Positions 1-5,278 of a stretch of 5,278 nt of DNA are shown here, piece by piece. Location: NCBI GenBank assembly GCA_023462275.1, contig JAEWYD010000169.1, positions 1-5,278 of the forward strand. The letters are read 5' to 3'. Both the position numbers and the translations under genes were made by a program. Numbering within the stretch: the first letter of the stretch is position 1; every line of letters starts with the position of its first letter. Origin of the DNA: Actinomycetes bacterium (lineage in GTDB: Bacteria; Actinomycetota; Actinomycetes; Actinomycetales; Cellulomonadaceae). The notes beneath the pieces are model-generated. The model was not told the origin of the DNA. It made no database searches and worked only from the letters and a program-made list of their open reading frames with translations.

Positions 1-31
1 GGGGGGGGGGGGGTGGGGGGGGGGGGTGGGG
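1..31. repeat. Near-homopolymeric G tract at window edge
   Basis: The first 31 bases are G apart from T at 14 and 27, giving runs of 13, 12 and 4 G with a 13-base spacing between the T interruptions. The tract stops directly beside the MFS stop codon (complement of 32-34), so on that gene's mRNA it would be a C-rich 3' trailer. Nothing else in the window resembles it. It may be a genuine low-complexity tract able to form G-quadruplex or i-motif structures. It may equally be a sequencing or assembly artefact at a contig end, where poly-G commonly accumulates. I cannot tell these apart from the sequence alone. Confidence 0.9.
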
Positions 32-1276
32 TCAGGTCTCGTCGATGATCGGGGAGGCGTCCGCGTGGGCGATGTGGCGCAGCTCGCGCCAGATCAGGAC
101 GACGAACAGGGCCGAGCCGGCCGCGGCGAACCAGAACGGCGCCGTCACGCCCCAGTGCTCCGCGAGCGGGCCGCCGATGCCGGACCCGACGACGAGCCCG
201 CCGAACACGCCGACCATGTTCACCGACCCGACCCGGCCCTGCAGGGACAGCGGGACGGCCCGCTGGCGCACGGTGACCGACGTCGTGCCCCAGACGAACG
301 CGTGCGCGCCGAACACGAAGAAGATGACCATCGCGACCCACGGCGTCGACGTCGAGGCGAGCGCCACGTGCGTGAGGGTCTCGATGACCAACCCGATGCG
401 CATGAGGTTCGCGAGCGTGACGTGCCTGGTCAGCCACCCGTAGAGCAGCGTGGCGACGAGGCCGCCGGCCGCGCTGATCGTCGTCAGCAGGCCGAAGCCG
501 ACGCTGCCGAGGCCGAGGTGGTCGCGCGCGTAGAGCACGAGCACGGACCACGCGGCGCCGTAGGTGATGTTGAAGATGAAGATCGTCAGGACCAGCGTGC
601 GCACCGCCGGGTGGTGCAGTACCCACCGGGCGCCCTCGGCGATGTCGCGGCGCAGGTGGGTGTCGGCGCGCTCCCGGCCGTGCGGCGGCAGCACCACGCG
701 CGAGACCAGCACCGCGCCGGCCGCGACCAGCAGCGCCTCGCCGACGAACGGCAGGGCCGCGCCGGCGGTGAACAGGGCCGCGCCGAGCGGCGGGCCGGCC
801 AGCTGGTTGAGGGTGATGAAGCCCGTCTGCAGGCGGGAGTTCGCGAGGGCGAGGTCGTCCCGCGCCACCACCATGGGCAGCAGCGTCGAGGACGTGTTGT
901 CGGCGAACACCTCGGCCGTGCCGAGCACGAAGAGCGCTCCGAGCACCGCCGCGATCGTGACGACGTCGGTCAGCACCGCGGCCGCCAGGACGGCGAGCAC
1001 GACGGCGCGGATCGCGTTGACCACCAGGATGATCCGCCGGCGGTCGAGCCGGTCCGAGAGCGCGCCCGCGAGCAGCCCGAACACGAGCGGCGGCAGCCAC
1101 TGCAGGGTGGCCGCGAGCGCGACCAGCCGCGCATCGCTCGTCAGGGAGGCGACCAGCAGCGGCCCGGCCGCCTGCACGACGCCGTCGCCCAGGTTGGTCA
1201 GCCAGGAGGCCCCGAGCACCCACCGGAAGGGGACGCCGAGGCGCGCGGGGAGCACTGCCTCCAGGATCCGGCCCAT
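32..1276 (-). CDS. MFS transporter, DHA3/enterobactin-exporter-like, 414 aa
   Basis: This is an integral cytoplasmic-membrane secondary transporter of the major facilitator superfamily, probably a proton-driven exporter; the substrate is unknown. The 414 residues fit the usual family length, and hydrophobic stretches allow 12 helices: six at about 17-195, a charged cytoplasmic loop at about 197-220 (HGRERADTHLRR), and six at about 225-396. The loop between helices 2 and 3 carries the MFS signature GALSDRLDRRRI (71-82). The motif RQRAVPLSLQGRVGSV (337-352) before helix 11 is typical of the DHA3 group that includes EntS-like siderophore and macrolide exporters. The ATG start at 1276 has no good Shine-Dalgarno sequence; a TAGCAT hexamer lies just upstream, so a leaderless mRNA is possible. 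The gene is divergent from arcA but shows nothing that links it to arginine or ornithine transport; ArcD antiporters belong to a different (APC-type) family. The stop abuts the edge G tract, but the C-terminus (SPIIDET) looks complete. The family assignment is firm, the substrate class is not. Confidence 0.93.
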   Translation of the reverse strand: MGRILEAVLPARLGVPFRWVLGASWLTNLGDGVVQAAGPLLVASLTSDARLVALAATLQWLPPLVFGLLAGALSDRLDRRRIILVVNAIRAVVLAVLAAAVLTDVVTIAAVLGALFVLGTAEVFADNTSSTLLPMVVARDDLALANSRLQTGFITLNQLAGPPLGAALFTAGAALPFVGEALLVAAGAVLVSRVVLPPHGRERADTHLRRDIAEGARWVLHHPAVRTLVLTIFIFNITYGAAWSVLVLYARDHLGLGSVGFGLLTTISAAGGLVATLLYGWLTRHVTLANLMRIGLVIETLTHVALASTSTPWVAMVIFFVFGAHAFVWGTTSVTVRQRAVPLSLQGRVGSVNMVGVFGGLVVGSGIGGPLAEHWGVTAPFWFAAAGSALFVVLIWRELRHIAHADASPIIDET

Positions 1277-1285
1277 GAGGCGCAG

Positions 1286-1291
1286 ATGCTA
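1286..1291 (-). promoter_or_regulatory. Candidate -10 element (TAGCAT) of the MFS gene
   Basis: Read on the minus strand, TAGCAT matches the actinobacterial -10 pattern TANNNT. It ends 9 bases before the ATG at 1276, so transcription starting 7-9 bases downstream would begin at or within a couple of bases of the start codon. This agrees with the lack of a ribosome binding site and suggests a leaderless transcript, which is common in Actinobacteria. There is no recognisable -35 hexamer at the normal distance; that place is occupied by the GC palindrome 1309-1320. This is an inference from pattern and position only. Confidence 0.3.
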
Positions 1292-1308
1292 CCCGCCGGT
1301 GCGCCGCG

Positions 1309-1320
1309 GCCGGCGCCGGC
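1309..1320. repeat. 12-bp perfect GC palindrome upstream of MFS gene
   Basis: GCCGGCGCCGGC reads identically on both strands. It sits about where the -35 region of the putative MFS promoter should be, so it could be a repressor or activator site, or simply a chance product of very GC-rich DNA. The palindrome is plain in the sequence; any regulatory role is speculative. Confidence 0.35.
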
Positions 1321-1335
1321 ATCTGGCCCCCGAGC

Positions 1336-1349
1336 CGACGTGATCGTCG
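1336..1349. promoter_or_regulatory. Inverted repeat, candidate operator copy 1
   Basis: CGACG (1336-1340) and CGTCG (1345-1349) form a 5-bp inverted repeat around TGAT. The element lies just upstream of the candidate arcA -10 hexamer at 1355-1360. A related dyad with the same arms follows at 1363-1378, with its centre 28 bp away. Paired related dyads flanking a -10 would suit a repressor or activator. The element does not resemble an ArgR box, and these short words are frequent in GC-rich genomes. Confidence 0.25.
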
Positions 1350-1354
1350 CGGCG

Positions 1355-1360
1355 TAGCGT
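1355..1360 (+). promoter_or_regulatory. Candidate -10 element (TAGCGT) of arcA
   Basis: TAGCGT fits the loose TANNNT actinobacterial -10 pattern and lies 51 bases before the arcA start codon. It implies a 5' leader of roughly 45 bases that would contain both hairpins at 1362-1395 and the ribosome binding site. No clear -35 hexamer sits 16-18 bases upstream (1331-1338 reads CGAGCCGA). The element could therefore depend on an activator, or the assignment could be wrong. Confidence 0.2.
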
Positions 1361-1361
1361 G

Positions 1362-1395
1362 GCGACGGATCGCCGTCGCGCCCGCAGCCGCGGGC
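1362..1395 (+). promoter_or_regulatory. Two back-to-back tetraloop hairpins in the arcA leader
   Basis: Two perfect inverted repeats touch end to end. GCGACGG (1362-1368) pairs with CCGTCGC (1373-1379) across the loop ATCG. GCCCGC (1380-1385) pairs with GCGGGC (1390-1395) across the loop AGCC. In RNA they would be 7-bp and 6-bp stems with no unpaired base between them, ending 5 bases before the purine-rich ribosome binding site. The first also contains a dyad related to 1336-1349, so it could act as DNA operator or as RNA structure. There is no T run, so it is not a standard intrinsic terminator. The pairing is seen directly; function is not known. Confidence 0.35.
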
Positions 1396-1400
1396 AACCC

Positions 1401-1408
1401 GAGGGAGG
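1401..1408 (+). promoter_or_regulatory. Ribosome binding site of arcA
   Basis: The purine run GAGGGAGG contains GGAGG (1404-1408), complementary to the 16S rRNA tail, 3 bases before GTG at 1412; the overlapping GAGGG (1401-1405) lies 6 bases before it. The spacing to GGAGG is tight, but no other in-frame ATG, GTG or TTG occurs before the conserved core begins at about residue 19. The site therefore supports the GTG start. Confidence 0.7.
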
Positions 1409-1411
1409 ACC

Positions 1412-2695
1412 GTGCCCACCGACGTCGCCCGTCCCGCCCCCCGCCCGACCGGGTCGCCCACCGCCCTCGGCGTCCACTCGGAGGTCGGTCGACTGCGTCG
1501 CGTGCTCGTGTGCGAGCCGGGCCTCGCGCACCGCCGCCTCACCCCGACGAACTCCGCCGACCTCCTGTTCGACGACGTCCTGTGGGTCGAGGCCGCGCAG
1601 GCCGACCACCGGGACTTCGTCACCCAGCTCCGCGCGCGGGGGGTCGAGGTGGTCGAGCTGCACGACCTGCTCGCCGAGACCCTGGCGGTGCCCGGCGCCC
1701 GCGACTGGCTGCTGGACCGCACGGTCACGCCCAACACGGCCGGCCTCACCCTCGTCGAGCCGGCGCGGGCCTACCTGGAGACGCTGACGACGCACCGGGT
1801 GGCCGAGCACCTCATCGGCGGCCTCGCCGTGGACGACCTGCCGCCCGAGCTGCACGGCCCCCACACCGCGCTCGCCGAGTGGTCGCCCGCCGCCCGCACC
1901 TACGTCCTTCCGCCGCTGCCCAACACCCTCTACACCCGGGACACGACCGCCTGGCTGTACGACGGCGTCGTGCTCAACCCGCTGTCCTACGCCGTCCGCA
2001 GGGACGAGGCGCTGCTGATGGAGGCGGTGTACCGGTTCCACCCCGACTACCGCGACGCCACCGTCTGGTGGGGCGACCCGGAGCACGACTGGGGGCAGGC
2101 GACCGTCGAGGGCGGCGACGTCATGCCGGTCGGGCGGGGGACCGTGCTCGTGGGGATGAGCGAGCGGACGTCGCGGCAGGGGATCACGCAGCTGGCGGCC
2201 GCCCTGTTCGCGCAGGGCGCCGCGGACCGCGTGGTGGTGGCCGGGATGCCGCGGCTGCGGTCCGCGATGCACCTGGACACGGTCCTGACGTTCGCCGACG
2301 CCGACCTGGTCACCGTCTACCCGGCGATCGTCGACCGGATCCGGGCATTCACGCTGCGGCCGGGCTCGGGGCCGGGCGGCCTGGACGTGACCGACGACGG
2401 CTCGCGGCCGTTCCTCGAGGTGGTCGCCGACGCCCTCGGGCTCGAGCGCCTGCGCGTCGTCGGGACCGGCGGGGACACGGAGGAGACCGAGCGGCAGCAG
2501 TGGGACAGCGGGAACAACGCGGTCGCGGTGGAGCCCGGCGTCGTCGTCACCTACGACCGCAACACAACGACCAACCGCAACCTGCGCGACGCCGGGGTGG
2601 AGGTCATCGAGATTCGCGGCGCCGAGCTGGGGCGCGGGCGCGGCGGCGGCCACTGCATGACGTGCCCGCTCGCGCGCGACGCCGTTGCCTACTGA
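1412..2695 (+). CDS. arcA: Arginine deiminase (EC 3.5.3.6), 427 aa
   Basis: This cytoplasmic enzyme hydrolyses L-arginine to L-citrulline and ammonia, the first step of the arginine deiminase pathway, which can yield ATP and raise pH. The whole amidinotransferase-fold protein is present. By alignment to the remembered Pseudomonas aeruginosa numbering, the catalytic residues are D177 (in NTLYTRD, usually FTRD), E233 and D236 (VEGGDV), H287 and D289 (MHLDT), and nucleophile C415 (GGGHCMTCPLAR). The substrate-binding arginines are R196, R252 and R410. All sit about 9-11 residues later than in the Pseudomonas enzyme, as expected from a short non-conserved Pro/Ala-rich N-terminus of about 18 residues before GVHSEVGRLRRVLVCEPG. 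The start is GTG with a purine-rich binding site close upstream. The gene stands alone: no arcB, arcC or arcD lies in the window, so citrulline must be processed by genes elsewhere. It is divergent from an MFS exporter and convergent with an ABC operon, so it is probably transcribed singly. Identification is very secure. Confidence 0.98.
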   Translation: MPTDVARPAPRPTGSPTALGVHSEVGRLRRVLVCEPGLAHRRLTPTNSADLLFDDVLWVEAAQADHRDFVTQLRARGVEVVELHDLLAETLAVPGARDWLLDRTVTPNTAGLTLVEPARAYLETLTTHRVAEHLIGGLAVDDLPPELHGPHTALAEWSPAARTYVLPPLPNTLYTRDTTAWLYDGVVLNPLSYAVRRDEALLMEAVYRFHPDYRDATVWWGDPEHDWGQATVEGGDVMPVGRGTVLVGMSERTSRQGITQLAAALFAQGAADRVVVAGMPRLRSAMHLDTVLTFADADLVTVYPAIVDRIRAFTLRPGSGPGGLDVTDDGSRPFLEVVADALGLERLRVVGTGGDTEETERQQWDSGNNAVAVEPGVVVTYDRNTTTNRNLRDAGVEVIEIRGAELGRGRGGGHCMTCPLARDAVAY

Positions 2696-2703
2696 CGCGT
2701 GGC

Positions 2704-2720
2704 CCCGCCGGCGGCGCGGG
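2704..2720. terminator. Weak GC hairpin between convergent genes
   Basis: CCCGC (2704-2708) can pair with GCGGG (2716-2720) around a 7-base loop. The overlapping 10-bp palindrome CCGCCGGCGG (2705-2714) offers an alternative fold. The hairpin occupies most of the 25-bp gap between the arcA stop and the permease stop, where a shared bidirectional terminator would be expected. It lacks a T tract on either side, so at best it is an actinobacterial-type hairpin terminator without a U run, and it could be incidental. Confidence 0.3.
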
Positions 2721-3950
2721 TCAGTCCGAGCGGACTGCGATCGCCGGCTCGATGCCCGCGCCGCGCAGCGCCGGGTACAGCGACGCCGCGAGGCCGACGG
2801 CCACGCCGAGCACCGGCCCGAGACCGATCTGCAGCGGGTCCAGGTCGACCGACCAGCCGTTGACCGCCGCCACGGCGACAACGGCGCTCGCCGACAGCGC
2901 GCTGCCCGTGACACCGCCGAGGAGGCCGATCAGACCCCCCTCGGCGAGGAACACGGCGGCGACCTGCGAGCGCGACGAGCCCAGCGCGCGCCGCAGCCCG
3001 ATCTCGGTGGTCCGCGCCATCACCGACACGACCATCGAGTTGGCGATGAGCAGCACCGCCAGGACGAGCAGGAACGCGCCGATCCACGCCGCGAACCGGC
3101 CCAGCTGCGTCGACACGCCCTCCCGCAGGGTCGAGACGTCCGAGACGGGGGAGGCGCTGAGGCGCTCGGGCGCGTCCGGCCGTAGCGCCTCCGGGATGAC
3201 GCCCGCCACCGGCGAGCCGCCGCCCGGGGCGGTGCGCACGAGCAGGCGCGTCTCGGCGTCGCTGCCGACCATGGCGAGGGCCCGGCGGTACGGGACCGCG
3301 ACGGCGTCGGTCAGGTCGGCGGAGCCGCCGCGCAGGAAGCCGGCGACGGCGTAGCGCTCGCCGTCGATCCACACGGCGAGGCCGGTCGGGTCGTCGGTGA
3401 CCGGCACGTCGAGCGCCTCGGCCGCGTCCGTCCCGAGGAAGACGACGGCGTCCTCGTGGTCGAGCAGCCACGCCCGGCCCTCGGGTGCCTGCGTCCGGTT
3501 GGCCTCGAGGTAGCCCGATCCGATGCCGACCACGGTCACGAGGTTCGCGACCCCACCGCCGGCCTGACCGCGCTCGTCGCGGGCGACCGTCACGGTCGTG
3601 AGGCCCTCGGGGTCGAGGCGCCGACCGGCGGCCGAGACCAGGTCCAGCGCGGACGCGAGCGCCTCGGCGTTCGGCGGGAGCTCCTCCACCGGGCCGTCGC
3701 CGCGGCCGCCCGCGGCGGCGGCGTCCGTCGCCGGCACCACCGACACCGTGATGAGGTCGAGCGTGGACGCCGCGAGGTCGGCGTCGATCTGGCGAGCGGC
3801 GACGGCCGAGACGCCCACCGAGGTCAGCAGCGTCCCCGTGCTCAGCGCCACCGCGCAGACCATCAGGATGCTGCGGGACCGCCGGGCGTGCGTCTCGATG
3901 ACGACGTCGCGCACCAGGTCGCGCACGCGGGTGGAGCTGGGGCGTCTCAC
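2721..3950 (-). CDS. MacB/FtsX-type ABC transporter permease, 409 aa
   Basis: This is the membrane subunit of a MacB-like (type VII) ABC transporter, which moves substrate on the outer face of the membrane using ATP-driven conformational change rather than conducting it through a pore. The topology is classic. Helix 1 (about 28-50) is followed by a large extracellular MacB periplasmic-core-like domain (about 55-270). Three helices follow at about 285-308, 333-357 and 375-395. The FtsX domain shows EIGLRRALG (316-324) after the second helix, the segment that contacts the ATPase, and YPALRGAGIEPAIAVRSD (392-409) at the C-terminus, as usual for the family. The GTG start (complement of 3948-3950) overlaps the ATPase stop in GTGA, with a G-rich stretch just upstream serving as a possible binding site. 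The extracellular domain has a Gly/Ala/Asp-rich insert at about 74-92. It is the last gene of the operon. The substrate is unknown; the family includes antimicrobial-peptide, lipoprotein and stress-related exporters. Confidence 0.95.
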   Translation of the reverse strand: MRRPSSTRVRDLVRDVVIETHARRSRSILMVCAVALSTGTLLTSVGVSAVAARQIDADLAASTLDLITVSVVPATDAAAAGGRGDGPVEELPPNAEALASALDLVSAAGRRLDPEGLTTVTVARDERGQAGGGVANLVTVVGIGSGYLEANRTQAPEGRAWLLDHEDAVVFLGTDAAEALDVPVTDDPTGLAVWIDGERYAVAGFLRGGSADLTDAVAVPYRRALAMVGSDAETRLLVRTAPGGGSPVAGVIPEALRPDAPERLSASPVSDVSTLREGVSTQLGRFAAWIGAFLLVLAVLLIANSMVVSVMARTTEIGLRRALGSSRSQVAAVFLAEGGLIGLLGGVTGSALSASAVVAVAAVNGWSVDLDPLQIGLGPVLGVAVGLAASLYPALRGAGIEPAIAVRSD

Positions 3951-4621
3951 CGGTCCACCCCCCGCAGCACGCCGTCCTGCAGGTGCACCGTGCGGTCCGC
4001 CCAGCCGGCGATCCGCCGGTCGTGGGTGATGATCACCACGGCGACGCCGGCGCGTGCCTGCTCGTCGAACAGGTCCAGCACGTTGCCCGCGTTCCCCTCG
4101 TCGAGGTTGCCCGTGGGCTCGTCGGCGAGCAGCACCCGCGGACCGGTGACGATCGCCCGCGCCACCGCGAGGCGCTGCTTCTCGCCGCCCGACAGCAGCC
4201 GGCCGAGCGAGCCGCGGCGGTGCGCGAGGCCGACGCGGTCCAGCGCGTCGCGCACCCGCGTGCTGCGCTCCGCGTGCGGCACACCGCTGATCGACAGCTT
4301 GAGCTCGATGTTCTCCGTGACCGTCCGGTGCCCGAGGATGTGGTGCTCCTGGAAGACGAAGCCCAGCACCCGGGCGCGCATGCGGTCCCGACGCCCGCCG
4401 GTCAGCGAGCGCGTGTCCTCGCCGAGCAGCTCGTACGAGCCCGACGTCGGGGTGTCGAGCAGCCCGAGGACGTTCAGGAGCGTCGACTTCCCCGCGCCGG
4501 AGCTCCCGAGGATCGCCACGCGCTCGCCGGCCGCGACGTCCATGTCCACGCCGCGCAGGGCGTGCACGGGCGGCTGCACCTGGTACGTCTTGTGCACGCC
4601 GCGAATCGTGATGACGCTCAT
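3947..4621 (-). CDS. MacB/LolD-type ABC transporter ATP-binding protein, 224 aa
   Basis: This cytoplasmic ATPase powers the permease encoded next to it. All nucleotide-binding motifs are intact: Walker A GSSGAGKST (39-47), Q-loop glutamine Q91 (FVFQEHHIL), signature LSGGEKQR (143-150), Walker B VLLADEPTG (163-171) with catalytic E168, D-loop GNLD (171-174) and switch histidine H200 (IITHDRR). The FQEHHIL segment and ADEPTGNLD are typical of the LolD/MacB/FtsE branch of stand-alone 220-240 residue ATPases. The ATG start at 4621 overlaps the upstream adaptor gene's stop in ATGA (4618-4621), and its own stop overlaps the permease start in GTGA (3947-3950). There is little Shine-Dalgarno sequence before the ATG, so translation probably depends on coupling to the adaptor gene. 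The ATPase appears fully active; its substrate cannot be inferred from the sequence. Confidence 0.97.
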   Translation of the reverse strand: MSVITIRGVHKTYQVQPPVHALRGVDMDVAAGERVAILGSSGAGKSTLLNVLGLLDTPTSGSYELLGEDTRSLTGGRRDRMRARVLGFVFQEHHILGHRTVTENIELKLSISGVPHAERSTRVRDALDRVGLAHRRGSLGRLLSGGEKQRLAVARAIVTGPRVLLADEPTGNLDEGNAGNVLDLFDEQARAGVAVVIITHDRRIAGWADRTVHLQDGVLRGVDR

Positions 4622-5278
4622 GGGCGTCCCGAGACCACCACGACGGTGCCCACCTCGATGCCCTCGCCCTCGACGATCGCGTACCCGTCCGTCGTCGTCG
4701 TGACGGTCACGTCGAGCCGGCGAGCCGGGGCGTCGTCGGCGGCGGACGCGGCGAGGAGGAGGTAGCGACCGCGAGTGTCCTCGCGCAGCGCCACGACCGG
4801 CACCGCGAGACCCGTCGTGCCCGGGAGCGCGGTCGCGGGGGTGACGACGACGTCGGCGCCGTCGGCGAAGGGCTGGTCCGCGCCCAGCGCGAGCGTCACG
4901 TCGTAGCCGGGCGGGCGCCCGTCGTCCGTGGCGAGCGCCTGGAACTCGCCGACGGCGGCGACGACCGCCGACGCGGTCAGGGCGGTGTCGGTGACGGCCG
5001 TGACCGTTGCCGTCGCACCCACGCCGTAGCTCGGCGCCTCGTCCACCCCGATGCGCACCGTCACCTGGGCCGCACCCGACCGGAGCTTGGCGACGTCGGC
5101 CGCGTCGCCCGCGAGGGCGGTGCCGACTGGGGCGACGCTCTCGACCAGGGCGCCCCCGGCGGGGACCCGCACGACCTCACGGAAGGGCAGCGGCGTCTGC
5201 AGGTCCGCGCGCGCCTCGGCGGACTTCGTCGCGGCCCGGCCCCGCTCCGCGGCGGCGGCGGACCTGGCCGACTGCGCC
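4618..5278 (-). CDS. Membrane-fusion/periplasmic-adaptor-like protein of the ABC exporter, 5' end missing
   Basis: The reading frame is open from the right edge to the TGA at 4618-4620, so 219 C-terminal residues are visible and the start lies outside the window. A GTG at 5172 is in frame but is unlikely to be the true start, because coding continues upstream. From the edge the visible part shows an Ala/Arg/Glu-rich, probably helical segment (about 1-27). Next comes LPFREVVRVPAGGALVESVAPVGTAL, which resembles the second half of a lipoyl-like hybrid domain. A beta-rich barrel region follows (about 65-155). The C-terminus has LAVPVVALRED (157-167) and YAIVEGEGIEVGTVVVVSG (199-217), the usual VP-AL and G-V-V-G membrane-proximal pattern of HlyD/MacA adaptors. 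In Actinobacteria such proteins often carry an N-terminal membrane anchor and a peptidoglycan-binding domain; these cannot be checked here. It is the first visible gene of a coupled operon with a MacB-like ATPase and permease. It presumably acts outside the membrane, stabilising or extending the transporter. Confidence 0.85.
   Translation of the reverse strand, partial: AQSARSAAAAERGRAATKSAEARADLQTPLPFREVVRVPAGGALVESVAPVGTALAGDAADVAKLRSGAAQVTVRIGVDEAPSYGVGATATVTAVTDTALTASAVVAAVGEFQALATDDGRPPGYDVTLALGADQPFADGADVVVTPATALPGTTGLAVPVVALREDTRGRYLLLAASAADDAPARRLDVTVTTTTDGYAIVEGEGIEVGTVVVVSGRP

Noticed and set aside
26..1357. Long open frame on the plus strand opposite the MFS gene
   Set aside because: Its translation is an Arg/Asp/Glu/Gly/Pro-rich low-complexity protein with no domain-like pattern. 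This is the usual antisense shadow of a GC-rich gene; the minus-strand frame encodes a clear 12-helix transporter.
1277..1411. ArgR-type arginine operator in the arcA promoter region
   Set aside because: No AT-rich ARG-box-like sequence is present in the intergenic region; the dyads found are GC-rich and of a different pattern.
1289..2914. 541-codon minus-strand open frame covering arcA
   Set aside because: The composition is Arg/Gly/Val/Asp-rich without motifs, and it lies opposite an arginine deiminase with complete catalytic residues. It is a shadow frame.
1510..3354. 614-codon plus-strand open frame running through arcA and into the permease
   Set aside because: Despite its length it is an Arg/Ala/Pro-rich artefact of high GC content, overlapping two well-identified genes in other frames and lacking any recognisable domain.
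3456..4703. Plus-strand open frame opposite the ATPase and permease
   Set aside because: It is Arg/Ser/Pro/Thr-rich with no protein signature and no ribosome binding site that stands out. The opposite strand holds intact Walker A, signature and Walker B motifs.
4618..5172. Complete 184-residue adaptor protein starting at GTG 5172
   Set aside because: The same frame is open and protein-like for a further 35 codons to the window edge, and adaptors of this family are much longer. The gene is therefore treated as truncated by the window.

Overview
The window is chromosomal DNA of very high GC content with strongly GC-biased third codon positions. GTG starts, densely packed genes and the protein types suggest a Gram-positive actinobacterium, possibly a Cellulomonas-like member of the Micrococcales. 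The genus is an impression from protein style and was not tested by any search. Five protein-coding genes are supported, four complete and one cut by the right edge. No RNA genes, insertion sequences, integrases or CRISPR arrays were seen.

Left part (1-1411): a near-pure G tract (1-31) ends immediately beside the stop codon of a leftward 12-helix MFS transporter (32-1276) of the drug/siderophore-exporter type. A 135-bp divergent intergenic region (1277-1411) separates it from arcA. That region is rich in inverted repeats: a 12-bp palindrome, a pair of related dyads containing CGACG/GATCG/CGTCG, and a second small hairpin just before the arcA ribosome binding site. It also holds a plausible -10 element for each gene. 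The element for the MFS gene is so close to the start codon that its mRNA may be leaderless.

Middle (1412-2695): a complete arginine deiminase gene, arcA, with every catalytic and arginine-binding residue I could place. It stands alone. No ornithine carbamoyltransferase, carbamate kinase or arginine/ornithine antiporter lies in the window.

Right part (2721-5278): a leftward operon, convergent with arcA and separated from it by 25 bp. It encodes, in transcription order, a membrane-fusion/periplasmic-adaptor-like protein (N-terminus beyond the window), a MacB/LolD-type ABC ATPase and a MacB/FtsX-type permease. Each junction is a 4-base stop/start overlap (ATGA, then GTGA), implying translational coupling. 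Together they look like an actinobacterial MacAB-like exporter or extracellular-substrate transporter with no visible clue to its substrate.

Overall this is a conventional core/accessory mixture. I found no convincing new biological system. The points most worth a second look are the G tract at the left edge and the dyad-rich arcA/MFS divergent promoter region.
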